A stretch of 64,000 nt of DNA from Henckelia pumila (Eukaryota > Streptophyta > Magnoliopsida > Lamiales > Gesneriaceae): assembly GCF_033568475.1 (NCBI RefSeq), contig NC_133123.1, positions 133,458,930 to 133,522,929 on the forward strand, written 5' to 3'. A program made the translations under genes and the position numbers. How positions within the stretch are numbered: position 1 is the stretch's first letter; the number at the start of each line of letters is the position of its first letter. Of this stretch, positions 23,010 through 35,132 are shown in pieces. The notes beneath the pieces are model-generated. The model did not search any database. It was not told the DNA's origin and saw only the letters and a list, made by a program, of their open reading frames with translations.

Positions 23010-23600
23010 TGGCCCCCACCCCAAAACATCATGCAGTTGCGGGGATTTCTCAGCATCACAGGATATTACCGGAGATTTGTTAGGAAGTATGAATCTATTT
23101 TTGTCCCTCTCATGGACCTCTTGAAGAAGGATTCTTTATGTTGGAATTTGGAGGCAACAAGAGCCTTTGAGCAACTGAAGTCACTAATGATCGAGACATC
23201 TATTTTACGGCTGCCAGATTTCACTACGAAATTCGTGGTCGAAACCGACGCTTCTAAAGTCGGCGTCGGGGTGGTGCTAATGCGGGAAGGGAATCCCTTG
23301 TCTTATATTAGCAAAAATTTAGTATCTAGGATGCATATGGCTTCCACTTACAACCGGGAGTTATATGCTATCATAGAGCCCATCTCGAAGTGGAAACAAT
23401 ATCTATTGGGAAGGTCGTTTTTGACACAGACTGATCATAAAATTTTGAGGGAATTGCTGAACCAAACTATTCTCACGCCCAATCAGCAGCATTATTTGAC
23501 TAAATTGATTGGCAATTAGTTTACCATTGATTATAAACCAGGGAATAAGAACTCTGTTGCAGATTCATTATCACTACTGTATGTAGAAGAGAAGGGGTCC
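23010..23600 (+). pseudogene. Chromovirus RNase H domain, best-preserved part
   Basis: An open frame of about 160 codons (23031-23519) starts with L-R-G-F-L...T-G-Y-Y-R-R-F-V (the connection domain). It continues through the catalytic block V-E-T-D-A-S and the Y-N-R-E-L-Y-A-I block. A stop at 23517 falls in the middle of the domain; the frame then continues F-T-I-D-Y-K-P-G-N. RNase H degrades RNA during reverse transcription. Confidence 0.75.
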
Positions 23601-23615
23601 TATGATACTAATTGG

Positions 23616-24893
23616 ATGGTAGCCCTGTCCAGACCAGAATTTGAAGTCCTCGAAACAATTCTACAGGAAAACAAGTCTTTAAAAAACTTGATTGCAATAC
23701 ACCACCAGCTGCAAAATGCTACAGTGCAGTCCGATAAATATACGGTGACAAAAGGTCTGTTAATGTATCAGGGGAGATATGTTCTTGGAAAAAAAAATGC
23801 TAAAAGAGCTAATGTTACAAGAGTTACATGAATCTCCCATTGGGGGCCATGTAGGAGTTTAGAGGACTTATGCTAAATTATCTGCAAATTTCTATTGGGA
23901 AGGAATGCGCCAAGTGGTCAAATAACATGTATCCAAGTGCTATATATGCCCAATGACCAATTACTCCACTGAAAAACCATATTGTCTCCTCCAGCCCATT
24001 GAAACACCGAACCTCATTTGGGAGGATATTGCTCTAGATCTTATTATCGGGCTTCCTATATCCAAAGGAAAAACTTCCATCTTAGTTGTGGTTGACCGTC
24101 TCCCTAAATATGCTCATTTCAGTCCCTTACCCACCTCTCACGTACATAACTAACCAAGTGGCGGAGTTGTTTTGTTCCACAGTGGTACGGTTGCATGGGG
24201 TACCTCGATCAATTATCTCAGATCGATACCCACTATTCCCAAGAAATTTCTGGAGGAAAGTATTTGATTTAATGGGAACCAAACTTCGTATGAGTTCAGC
24301 CTACCATCCCCAAATGGATGTACAAACGGAGGTCTTGAATCTCGGCCTCTCGAGCAATATTTAAGGTCCTTTGCAGTTGAAAAACCAACCACTTGGGTCA
24401 CTTTTTTTGGATGGGCTGAGTATCACTACAATATTTGCTATCATCCCTCCATTGGTGGGATGCCTTTCCAGGTGGTATATGGCAGACCACCTCCTTCAAT
24501 TCCCATTTATTTAAGGGGCATAACTACTGGTTGATTGAGATGAGGCTTTGACAAGGCTCAAGAAACATCTTCGGCAACCCAGCAAAGCACGAAGCAAAAG
24601 TCTGATGCACATCGTAAAGAGAAACAATTCCAAGTGGGTGATCTGGTGTTGGTTAAATTGGCCCCTATCTCCAAACCAGTGTAGCACAACGACACCATCA
24701 CAAGATTTGCAAGAGTTACTATGGGGCTTTTCCGATTATCATTAAGATTGGCACTGTAGCCTAAACCTTGCAGATGCCACCAACAATTCGTATCCATCCG
24801 ACATTTTACATCTCCCAGCTTATGCTATTCAAGGGGGAGTCTCCAGACACAAATGAGATATTACCTGATATGAATCTTGATGATTATGATTAG
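23616..24893 (+). pseudogene. Chromovirus integrase relic and C-terminal region
   Basis: Reads in pieces through the integrase: the G-G-H-V-G-V-x-R-T region at about 23840, the I-A-L-D-L-I-I-G-L-P block at about 24030, H-G-V-P-R-S-I-I-S-D-R at about 24195-24225 and S-A-Y-H-P-Q at about 24297. The C-terminal part includes I-R-I-H-P-T-F-Y near 24787. Frameshifts and stops are frequent. The chromodomain-like end lies beyond the insertion at 26106-26234. Confidence 0.7.
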
Positions 24894-25414
24894 CAAACAC
24901 TATTATAAATTAAATCTCACCCTCTAAACAATAAACAAAAGATCCAAAGAGTTTTTACCAATCTTTGAAACAAGTAATGTTGATAGAATTTGGATTTCCA
25001 CCTTTAATCGATGAAACGATTAACAATAGAAATCACGAACAATCGAAACCAAAGAAAACCTTCAGATAACTTGTATCTGATAATCTTCAGTGAGAAATCA
25101 ATTGACAAACGTTTTCAAGTAATTAAACTGTGAAAAGTTTGATTTGAATAACCAAAGCAAAGCTTTGAAGAAAATTCTTGAGAGAATTTCAATATTGTGT
25201 ATAAAATAATCTGAATTATTATTAATGAAAATAAACAAAGTATTTATAGTTCACAATCAAAAATAAAAGATATAACAAAATATTGCCAAAAGATATCAAA
25301 GATATCATCTATAAAGATTCCTAGTAGGTCTAAAATACTTAAATTAAACAAAAATTATCAAAAACCCATGCACACACACAACATGCCGATGTGTGTGTAA
25401 TTTTTTCCAGAAAT

Positions 25415-25515
25415 TCTCGCTCGCTCGAGCGGACACAACTCGTGCTCGAGCAAGAAACACTCTGCCCCGTGGTTTCTCTTGAGCTCACTCGAGCGGACAT
25501 AACCTGTGCTCTGGC
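25415..25515 (-). repeat. Dyad cluster, word CTCGAGC
   Basis: CTCGCTCGAGCGGACACAAC and the partner GTGCTCGAGCAAG occur at about 25419-25456. A second diverged pair (CTCACTCGAGCGGACATAAC, then GTGCTCTGGCAAG) lies at about 25483-25519. Confidence 0.65.
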
Positions 25516-25872
25516 AAGGATCCTTCTCTCCGAATTTTAAAATCCTCATTTTCTTCACTTTTAACACTTCAATAATACCCAATGGCCTCCAAACTGATCT
25601 TCAAGATCTTCAACTTGATTGCCATGTAATCCAAATCCTTCAATTCTCGATTGTAAATCACCGAACAAATCTTGGAACAATATGAATATTCGAGCACCTC
25701 CTAGATTTATATCATTACCTCAGCACAACTTTAGCAATCAACCACTATCATTTCCCATTTGCATACTGGCATCTTGAATATTTCCTAGGAAGCACCGTCA
25801 AGTCAAGTCAAGTCAAGTCATGTATATTGCTATTTTTCAGAATTGAAAGCTTTACAATTATAATTTTTTTAG

Positions 25873-26095
25873 CAGGGCACGGACCCTATACATGCCTCCG
25901 TGCATGGGTCCGTGTACCCTAATGTTTTGGAATGTGTTCAAATTAAGGAAGGCATGGACCCCATCCCAACCTCCGTGCAGGGGTTCGTGTAGTCTGGAGT
26001 CGAGTCAGAGAGCTGGGAATTTTGAAAACTTGGGCACGGACCTGGACACGGAGAGGGCACGGGGTCCGTGTACCTTGAATTCTTTAAATATGCCT
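25873..26095 (+). repeat. Dyad cluster, word CACGGACC/GGTCCGTG
   Basis: About six CACGGACC or GGTCCGTG half-words in alternating orientation span 25877-26072. A TTTAAATA word (26084-26091) follows about 13 bp after the last one. Confidence 0.7.
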
Positions 26096-26105
26096 ACAGA
26101 TTAAT

Positions 26106-26234
26106 GCTCGGATGGTCTGGGTGCTATCCAAAAGATGCAACATGGGAGGATTTCTAGGAATTTTGGTCCATATATATGCAGCTCAATCTTTAAGCCAAGT
26201 TTGTATTTGAAGGTGAATGGAGTGATCCCAGTTA
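26106..26234 (+). pseudogene. Chromodomain end of the chromovirus pol
   Basis: A-T-W-E-D-F, then F-W-S-I-Y-M-Q and F-E-G-E-W-S-D can be read across one stop. This is the tail of a chromodomain, which targets integration to histone marks. The 3' LTR starts directly at its end (26235), so the last codons overlap the LTR start. Confidence 0.6.
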
Positions 26235-26623
26235 TGATTGAAATTGACTAAAATATGGTGGACCTACAACTAAGAGATTGGGCCTCCAAAAGACTAATAG
26301 ACCCAGAGCCCACACAAATGAGAAATATAGGCCAGCCCATGAATATGGAGGGAAGAGAGATCAAAGAAGCAGTCGGGGAAGAGGCTCGAGAAGATTTTAG
26401 AAGGCGCAACAAACCAGGGTGGATGCGAGATTACGTCATGTAAAGAGAGCCATGTTCTTTTACCTACAATTAGTTACTATTTCTGTTATATTTATAATCT
26501 ATTGTAGTGGAGAGTATAAAGAGGGAGATATGAGGGATGGTAAAGGCATTCAACAAAATTTATCAATACAAACAGTTTGGGACTTAGGCAATACTTGAAG
26601 GGTGAGTGTGCTAATTCATATCA

Positions 26624-28965
26624 GTATAACTCTTCATTTATATAAGAAAAAAAATCACAAATGTTAATTTATCCCTCTCTCTAGTTAGCCTGGTCAACTA
26701 CTAAATCTTGGAATGGTTAACTCTCATTCTTGTGACTAAAATTAAACTCTGGATATCACACTCCTCGTTGATACTAAGTAAGGAGCTGGAACGAAGTGAT
26801 TTAATTTTTACTTTTCGATCAAATATATCAGCGGTGAGATTTCATTAAATCTAGATAAATTTTGAACAATATATCTCTCTAGATCATTTCATAACAGCTT
26901 ATTCAGCATGGCTTGAATGATTATTTTCACTCTCGTAATCCCAATAAACCATGGACTTTCTTGCCTCCAGAGTAGTATCATCCACAAAAACAAAGACCAA
27001 AATGTGGCATCTCTTGAATTTACTTATTAGTGAGTTTCCTTCCATATGTCTTAAATTTTCTCGAGACATTTGTAATAACATGACTTTGCTCAGCCAATGC
27101 TAATTTTAAATTCTGCTGAGTGACATCAGTACTTCTTTAACTCTGCATGTTCAAGTGGTAACACTAGTAATGACAAGAATATGTACACATGACTTTGTAA
27201 AACTAACTTCATATCAAATTATTCATAAAATTTTGACATTCATGATTGCCACTGAATCAAATACTTGACAAATTAAATCAACTTGAAAGAACCTACGATA
27301 GTATCTGTCCAACTCAAGAAATAATAAATCTTTTGAACTGTCATTATAAATCGCCACTTTCGAAACTATTTCTACTCTATAGAAATCCACTGATATTCAT
27401 ATTTTTGTAATAATATGTCCAAGTAATATAACTTGATTGTTTCGATTATAATGTTTTGCTCCCACGGAGACTCGTGAAAACAATTCTCATATGTTTGACA
27501 TACACAGATTCCTGAAGACTGGTGAAAATGTACCAAAATGTCATCGATGAAAGCTATAAAGAACTAATTCAATTGATTACCGACAATTGGATTACTCAAA
27601 TTTATTAACAATTCTAATGTGTTCATCAATCCAAATGGAACTACTAGAGATTTGTAGTTTTCCACGTGGAACACTGTTCTATTGCTAGGAACATCCATGT
27701 CCCTTACCGAATAATCCATATGTGATTTACACAAGAATCCCTCATTATTGATTGAAAAAAACCTTGATGCTTTCTAAGGAAGGCTATTGAGGTTCATATA
27801 GTTTTATTCCAATGTCTGCAATCATTACTCAATCGTGTTGATCAATATTTCTTCTTGATGAATAATTCTAGTGTTTTCAAGGAAATACTTGGTTCGAAAT
27901 AACACTTTTTCAAGAAGAACTTACAATCACTAATTCAACTTCCTTATCTTTGACAATGTCAGACAATAAATACTCATTAAGTTAGCTGTTATGTTGGGCA
28001 TTAACTCAGTACCGAATGTAATCTCTCAAACTGGAGAAAATCTTAGAATCTCATCAATAAAATTATTTCCTACTGGAATGTTTTGGCTACCAATACCTTC
28101 TGTGACAGTTTAATAATAATGAGTGAGGTATCCTTGCTTGTACATTCTCTAAACCAAGACAGGATTTTAAAGCGTAAAACACTGACATGGGGTCATGCTT
28201 GCTCTATCATAAAACAATAAATTTTTGTTCCTAACCGAGCGAAAATGAGTAAACTAATTACCACTGTCCACAACAACTCAGTATGCTATGAACATATTTA
28301 TGACCAATATGCAACCAAAAATTATCCATGGCTAGCATCATCATACCAAAACCAATTAATTACTCTAGTACCCTAGGGACCATCCTTACATTGATCACTT
28401 GGTAGGAATTGATAACCAACATCTAAATATTTACAATATCCCTACTAGTTCTTCCAACTAAAATCCAAAATGTAACAAGAAGGAATCACAATATTCAAAT
28501 GCAAGAAAGAACTTTATTATCTTTGTCAAGCTATGTTTTACAAGATTCAGTTATCATCAAGACCTGAAATATAACAAATTATTAATTATTTATTGATCAT
28601 AAAAAAGCGACATAAAATTACATGATTCTAATTCCAATCTTTCCATTAAAACTTCTTCCTTCAAGATCTACATATTCATCTAGACTCTGGGGATTAAGGG
28701 CTCTATGATATAGTAGATGAGAGGAACCCAAGATACTCCCCTCTTTGCTGATATATTTTTCTTCACTAAGGGGTGGAGATTATCTTCATAAAACCCATGA
28801 TGTGACATGATGCTTGTGTCTGTCATCATGATCCATATGATGTCATTCATTTTTATCGTTTTGGTGATGCTCTTGAATTGTATCATCGTTGTCACTACCT
28901 TTACCAACACTATTATGGTTGTATCCTTTTCTTGTCATCTAAAAAAAAAAGTTCAAAATATACCT
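26624..28965 (-). pseudogene. Wrecked chromovirus gag-pol (minus)
   Basis: No frame of note survives. On the minus strand a gag start like that at 47007 can be seen: a His/Asp-rich N-terminus at about 28940-28800 with several H-H and D-D pairs. A reverse transcriptase region around 27540-27760 contains N-P-N-G-L-like coding and the neighbourhood of the catalytic block. Stops and indels are dense, making this among the oldest retroelement material in the window. No LTR end could be assigned. Confidence 0.45.
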
Positions 28966-29039
28966 AAACCATTTAAGAAGTTTGACAATTCCTGAGTCTT
29001 GATTATAGTCATAGATTTCTAATTGATGTCGTATTCTCC

Positions 29040-31150
29040 CAACTCTGCTATTCATTTCACAACCTCCCCGAGATGTCAAGCTGCATCATAATTTTCCTTA
29101 CCGAGATATTAGTGAGTATGCTAATAGGATGAGATAGGAAGTATGGCCTTAAACTCCTCGCCTATTCATTAGTGTCAGGGATATCTTCTCTACCTTGGTA
29201 TATTGGATCTTGGGTCACTGAAAGGCGTGAATAATTTAGTATATGGGTTTCTTCTTAGCCCCCTCTTGATATCAAGACCAAACTAGCTGCATTCTCCATG
29301 TCCGACAAGTACAGCCAGAGCCTCTCTCCCAGGTTAGTCTTGGTCATTACAAGGTGGTTGGTTAGGTGTTGATTTATCTTGAAAAAAAACTTATCTCATT
29401 GTTCTTCGATTAAAAAATTGTGCCTTCATCAACGCTTGAAATAAATGATAAATTAAATGGGAAAATCTAGAAATAAACTTGGATAAGGCGGTTATCTAGC
29501 CAGTTAGCCTTTGTAATTCATGAAATAACCAAGGCGAAGTCATTTCTTGAATGACTTTGACCATTTTTGGGTTGAATTCTATCCCTCTCTCCGTGAGTAT
29601 ACATCCCGGAAATTTTTTTTATTCTTATTCCAAAAGTGGACTTCGGGGGATTCAGCCTTATATCATACCTATATAGAGTAGAGAAGGTCTCTTTGAGGTC
29701 GGGTATCAGAATCTTGTTCTCATTAGATTTTATCAAGATGTCGTCCACGTATACTTCTACATTCCTCCAGTCGTGCATCATGAAAATCTTATCCATCAAC
29801 ATCTAATAAGTCACATATGTGTTTTTCATTCTAAAAGGCATAACCGCGTAGAAAAAGGTCCCTCATGAGGTAATGGAACTTACTTTATCATAATCTTCTC
29901 AGGCCGGAGGGATCTGGTGGTAGCCTTGCTATGCATCCATGAATCTCAACAGTTCCTAACATGTGGTGGAATCCACTAATTGATCAATACGAGGAAAGGG
30001 GGTATCAATCCTTAGGACAGTCCTTGTTAAAATCCATAAGTCTACACACATCCTTCATTTCACAACCAAATTCAGGACCAGAACAAAATTGAAAGTTAGA
30101 TCAGTAACAATCCACTATTGAAAAGCTAGCACTCCTTCTCTTTCTCTTAATTTTATGTCAAAAAGACTAAGGGTGATCTTTTTTGTACCTTTTAGTACTA
30201 ATGAGCTGATGTAGGAATACCTCGTTGAAGTCCCAAAATAAAGTGATGGACCTTGGCCTAATTGGTTGAACTTCTACTAGGAAAACCTCACCAGTGTAGT
30301 GAGGAAGACTTTGCACTTGATGCAATTGGAGTAACATTTTAGCATAGTCTCATTATCGAATCGGCCCAATTGGACCTCACCAATGTAGTGAGGAAGAAAT
30401 TGCACATAATCTAATTGAAGTAACATTGTAGCATGGTCTGGTTCTCGAATCGAGCCAAGTACTCTTCCAGATCACTACTCTCGTCATATACTTTGTTGTG
30501 CTCAGTGTTATGAAATTATTATGAAGGGGCTCTTCCACTATCTCGGCGAATAAGGCCATTACTCTTGGAAAGGGAAGGGTATGGCCGATCTCACTCTTCA
30601 TCTGTGTCAGCTGATCCTTCAACTCTTACATCTCTCCTGCCAGGTCCTTGTCAACCAAGACCACAGTATGAGACCCCATCTCGTGTCTCTTGCCTTTCAC
30701 CCTTACCTTTCCTCTTAATGTAATGCTCTTTTTCGGACTATAAAAGGGCATCCTTCAAGTCCTATCGGACCACGACCGTGATAATTTGGGTGAGCTGATA
30801 TAAAGTAAGGCTTCCCACCTGTTGTCCCCATATAGGATGGGGAGGAGATCTTCCTCTAGCATCAAATTTATCATATTATATGGATTGTTTTTTGAGTTGA
30901 CACCATATATACTTCTTAGATCAGGTTACCATAGATGATGCCAATGATATCACAAGAAAAATTTAGATTAGGTGTGACAAATTTTCCATGTAGAGTCTCT
31001 TGTCTGATGTGGCTAAGGACCCGAGCTGATCTCCTGCACACTCAATAAACTAGTGAATGCGAGCTGTAAAATGTTTCTAGTGTGACCGTTCCGATGCTCA
31101 TGTCACATAAATTCATGAAATAGAGAGAAAAACTTGAAGTATCCAATAGA
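29040..31150 (-). pseudogene. Tat/Athila-type gypsy relic (minus): RT and gag pieces
   Basis: The open stretch 29518-29802 (minus) holds a clear reverse transcriptase segment: V-E-V-Y-V-D-D-I-L-I-K-S, then L-N-P-P-K-S-T-F-G. The block Y-D-K-V-S-S-I-T-S...F-F-Y-A-V-M-P-F-R continues upstream (29830-29900). The family style (Y-V-D-D, long spacer) is Tat-like. Gag-like pieces lie at 30377-30622. An 85-bp tandem duplication occurs at about 30283-30450. A minus-strand TATAAATA box (complement of 31193-31200) probably belongs to its 5' LTR. Dead. Confidence 0.6.
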
Positions 31151-31550
31151 ATGAAATATATGTGAATGCATAAAAGGTGGTGTAAACCTTTTTATTTATA
31201 GACAAACCTTTACTGATGTCAAGGATCGTGGGAAAATTCTTGAATTCATATCTATCTGTAACCGAGATTCTTTCCTTATTCAAAGATATGTAGATATCCT
31301 AATAAATATTTGGTATATTTTTATTTGATATCACTTTATTATTTACGACCTCAATCTCCTCGAGCTCAATAATCATCCCAAAGACCCCTTCACCAAAACC
31401 CCTACACTAATAATTTTTTCTAAACACTCTTGCCCCCCTAACAATCCATATCAGTAACTATTCCTCGGTCCTCTACTTTTGACTCTGTATACTAAGACCT
31501 CAACTATTCCCCCACACCGTTAGGGTTTTCGAAACCGATCTAGTCCTTTC

Positions 31551-32400
31551 TGTCATGCCTCGCAATTGGTCCTAGTTGACATCGGTGTTATTTAATGTTT
31601 TCACATTAAAAAAACAAGCCTCGGAATACAGATTTCAAGAATAACCAATCTTTTCATTCATAAACTGAGATTACAAATATTTTCCATAAACTGGAAACAG
31701 AATTTCCTCTACAGTTAAAAAAAAAATTACAGGGTCTGAATGCATCGGCTGAAATAAACATAACTAAACAAAATCGGAGTCTCAATCATTATTCACCATC
31801 CCCAAAACTGGCTTTGTTCATCTTCTTCAATACCTTCTTCGTTTTTATCTGAAAAGATTTTGGGTGGGTGAGTGATATGGGTGTCACTCAATAAATGGGG
31901 GAAATATCCCAGCTTTTAACATCAATTTTTAAACAAAAATTTATACATATAAGGTATCATGTCAGAACTGGCATCATATATATTCACAGAATTACAGAAT
32001 CAAAGTATGCACTAGTTTACTCATGATTTTTGTGGCTAACTGATATCAGCCCATTATATGTTTATCCTCTAAATGATGAGGAATTAGAACAGAAAAAGAA
32101 ACAGAAACAGAGCAGAATATTTAGAATATATATTCCTGCCACTAGTTCACAAGCATCAGTGCATCAGAGATCAGATTTTGAAATACATAATTTAATTTAA
32201 AAACATATATACTAGAATCGTTTAAAGTATAATATCATATTTTAAAACAGTAAGCCCACTTACAGTAAATTGCTAATAGAAATTTTGGTTGTTCTTGAGG
32301 TTAAACTCGACTGGATGTTCGACTGGATGCTCTACTGAATACTCTAATCACTCGATTTTTTGTGTGTATTTTCTCAAATCTTGTGCAATTCTTAATCATA
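31551..32400 (-). mobile_element. Gypsy-type LTR fragment with TGTCATGCC end
   Basis: TGTCATGCCTCGC at 31551 is a typical terminal word of plant gypsy LTRs (…GGCATGACA when read on the minus strand). Inside, a GTGAGTGATATGGGTGTCACTCAATAAATG-type region near 31870 is common in such LTRs. The other end was not located. Confidence 0.4.
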
Positions 32401-32410
32401 ATTTTGAGTG

Positions 32411-33125
32411 ATTGATAAGTGCAATTTATTCACTTAATTGTTATATGATTTAGGTTGGCTTTTGTCATCAATCGAGAGGTATTATGCGCATTTCGCTGTT
32501 GTTTATGTGATATGCAAGAGGTGAAAAAGATATATGAATTGCATGAAAAGAGAGGTGTTGAGGATACAAAGGAGATTGATGAATTATTAAGACATGATGT
32601 TGAGAGAACAAAGAAAGAGTCTAAGCACCAAAAGAGACGCCTATGCGCCTGAAATACGATGTAGACATGAATCAGTGGTTCCTAGGCACCTTAATGTTGT
32701 GTTGGGTTCATAAGGAGGTGCCTTGGTCATGACCAAACGCCTAGGTTCTGCTCTCAAGCACTAGGCGTCGATCCCTGTGAAAAAAGTGAAGAAAAGGATT
32801 TTTGAGCAACCAAAAAGACCGGACGTGATGGGATTTAATTGTCAGTCTTTGAAACTTATAAAAATGGGAATCTAACCTACATGAGAGAAAAAAGAGACGC
32901 AAAAACACACGCACACAATAGATTTGAGAGAGCTGAACAACACAAGCAAGTGTTTTATGGAAGATCAATTGCGAATATGAAGAACGCTGAATCTGGGGAC
33001 AGAGCCGCGGATTTGGCTTCGCTTTATTTCTTTTTCCTCTCTACTTTTAAATTTTGATGTCTAGATTCATAAACATGCCTTGTTTTTGTTTCTTTTGCAT
33101 TATGAACTAATTTTTTTTATTATAG
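32411..33125 (+). mobile_element. Athila-like LTR (plus), partial
   Basis: Starts TGATAAGTGCAATT, a start word of Athila/Tat LTRs. It contains a cluster of GGCGCCTAGG-related words (about 32635-32770) and then a TTATAAAAAT TATA-like box at 32856-32865. A GGGGACAGAG...TTTGGAGCTT-like leader (about 32996-33030), typical of Athila R/U5, follows. The end is indistinct. Confidence 0.45.
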
Positions 33126-33990
33126 AGGAATGACGTAGCTTAGTGGAGATGATTTCTATGACTTTTTTTTTTATTTAAATAATTATTAAAACTGAATTTC
33201 TTATAAAGAAATTTAAAATAAAAATTAAACATATGGTTTATATTAAATTATGTAAAAGTTAAAAACAATTGTTTCAAAGTTTTTTAATATTTAAAATATT
33301 AAAATTAAAACTTTAATCACTGTGAAGAAAATATTTAACATGTAGATAAAATATTAAAATAATATGTAATTTTTTTATTTACATGTCTATTATATTTAGA
33401 TAAATTATTATATTCGAATTTTTTTATATACAATTTCAAACTAAGTAGTGATTAAATTTATTATGAAATTTTGAACAAAATATGCACAAGTGTAATATCA
33501 ATGAATAAATGTTAAAACATAAATCTTCTATATTTAATTAAAAATTTAACACCTAAAACTCCACGTTCTATTAAAGTTAAAATTGAAATAGTTAAATTAA
33601 TCTAATTAATATATCTATGACATACTAACATATATATTATTTTTCAGTTTTTTCATAATAGTGATTATAATTTTAGTAGTTTAATTGATACATTAAAAAT
33701 TGATGATTGTACAAGAAATCAAATTAAACAATAGAAATACTTATTTAAAGGTAACTGTTTTTAATTTGTTAAACCGTCGAGAATACATTTGTTTCAAAAT
33801 TTTTGCAATTAAATGTGATTCATATTATGTGAATTTTTGTATCAGAGTTTGTTCTTGCGGAATTAATGAAAAATATACATTGATCTCACAAATATAAAAA
33901 GAGTTTTTAATTTTTTTATTTAATTAATTATATATATGATATATATAATATATATACAAAAAAATTTGGAAAAATTGAGGGGGGGCGACG
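33126..33990. other. AT-rich stretch without recognised features
   Basis: Very AT-rich DNA with scattered TA runs (33925-33955). A G-run next to GGGGGCGACGGCCCCC occurs at 33980-33997, a short GC dyad that marks the junction with the next LTR fragment. Confidence 0.5.
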
Positions 33991-33997
33991 GCCCCCA

Positions 33998-34606
33998 CCG
34001 GAGCCATACCTTCATTTATCGTCAGCCCGCTGATGTCGAATGCCCCAGAGCCTGGACACAGCCTAGTTACGACCCCTGGACGTCTAGCCAGAGCTCCGCC
34101 GCTCGGCCGCTACTACGAACACTGTTCATTATATAAAAACTACTACCTACTCCAACTCTTAAAATAAGAGTACCCAAAAGCTCTTAAAATTGAGCTAAAA
34201 TGGGCCAAGGAGAGGTGAAATGAGCATTTGAAAATGAGGCCTCGGACCCCTATTTAAAGACAAAGATCGGAAGCTTCGATCTGCACTTCCGAGGTTTCGG
34301 TCTCCTGCATGCAGCTACGTGTACAAATCCTAATGCCACATCCCAGCTGATGCATATCGGAAGCTTTGATCTCATGATCGGACGTTCCGATCTCTCATGT
34401 TGCTTCCAAACTGCTTTTTTGCTTCCGATCCTGGTTCGGAAGTTTCGATCCTATTTAGGCCCAATAAGCCCATTAAACATTTTTTGGGCATACTGGACCA
34501 AATCCCTTAGTCCGATTGATCATATTCAAATCCCTTAATCATGTTAAATTAAATATAAACATGATTAGCAACTTAATCTTGTAAAATGGAACTGGGCTAC
34601 TACACG
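33998..34606 (-). mobile_element. Gypsy LTR 5' part (minus), truncated
   Basis: On the minus strand it starts TGTAGTAGCCCAGTT at 34606, runs through a dyad array (34265-34455) and reaches a TATTTAAA-type box (34250-34258). It stops at about 34000. It belongs to the same broad LTR group as the solo LTRs. It abuts a gag relic without a polypurine tract, so it probably inserted into gag. Confidence 0.6.
34265..34455 (-). repeat. Dyad array, word GATCGGAAGCTTCGATC
   Basis: About five diverged units (GATCGGAAGCTTCGATC, CTTCCGAGGTTTCGG, ATCGGAAGCTTTGATC, GATCGGACGTTCCGATC, CCTGGTTCGGAAGTTTCGATC) lie upstream of the minus-strand TATA-like box, with about 7 bp between. Confidence 0.75.
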
Positions 34607-35120
34607 TCAATTGACATTGAGCCCTACTTCAATCCCAGCAATTCACTCGCCTTTGCCTGTCGAAGTGCGGGAGGAAAATACAACTTATCAAAAGCTGTGC
34701 AAAATTTTGTCCAAGTAGCTACTCTTCATGCCGTGATGAAGGGTGTAGATCTGGACCTCCACCATTTCCGAGCACGACCCTCCAGTAGGAAATTAAGAGT
34801 CTCCAATTTTTGCTCCTCTGTGCAGTGAAATTCCCGAAAGCAGTTTTCCATGCATTCTATCCAATTCTCTGCATCTTCCGAAGACTCGCCTCCAATCAAC
34901 GGCTTAGGACTCATCTGCATGAATCAATGCATACTGAAGCGTCTATGGTTATCATGACGATGGTGATGTTGGCCCCGATGATGCTCACAATCTTCCTTAA
35001 TGCCCCAGCTTCCACCTACGCTACCATGGCTACTATCATCATCATAACCCGCCATCTACACGATGATCAAAAGGTTAATTCCAAGGAAAAATCTAGATCC
35101 CAAGATTTCTATGCATTCTT
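34607..35120 (-). pseudogene. Chromovirus gag N-terminal relic (minus)
   Basis: The open stretch 34726-34920 reads K-P-L-I-G-G, then [11 protein letters not shown] and L-E-G-R-A-R-K-W-W. This matches the gag at 46684-47007 ([25 protein letters not shown]). After a stop it continues F-D-K-L-Y-F-P-P-A-L-R-Q-A-K before the LTR cuts it off at 34607. The upstream His/Met-rich part reaches toward a decayed primer site near 35112-35130 and the LTR at 35133. Confidence 0.7.
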
Positions 35121-35132
35121 GGATACAATAAA

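Larger units (their letters stand above)
24894..26105 (-). mobile_element. Insertion with LTR-like sequence and two dyad arrays
   Basis: This block of about 1.2 kb interrupts the chromovirus between integrase and chromodomain end. On the minus strand a TATAAATA word (complement of 25241-25248) lies downstream of a CTCGAGC dyad cluster (25415-25515), as in an LTR promoter. A second cluster with a different word lies at 25873-26082, and an (AAGTC)n run at 25799-25819. Clear LTR ends were not found, so the exact element is not named. Confidence 0.45.
19710..26623 (+). mobile_element. Full-length dead gypsy chromovirus
   Basis: The two LTRs define the element: 5' LTR 19710-20579, which is 390 bp once a nested 480-bp insertion and its duplication are removed, and 3' LTR 26235-26623 (389 bp). 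Both begin TGATTGAAAT and end with TATCA. Between them lie gag, protease, reverse transcriptase, RNase H, integrase and chromodomain relics in the canonical Ty3 order, and a second insertion at 24894-26105. The small LTRs fit a Reina-like chromovirus (inferred). The LTRs differ at roughly one site in ten, so the element is old. The flanking pentamers (ATTTA, GTATA) match poorly. Confidence 0.85.
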
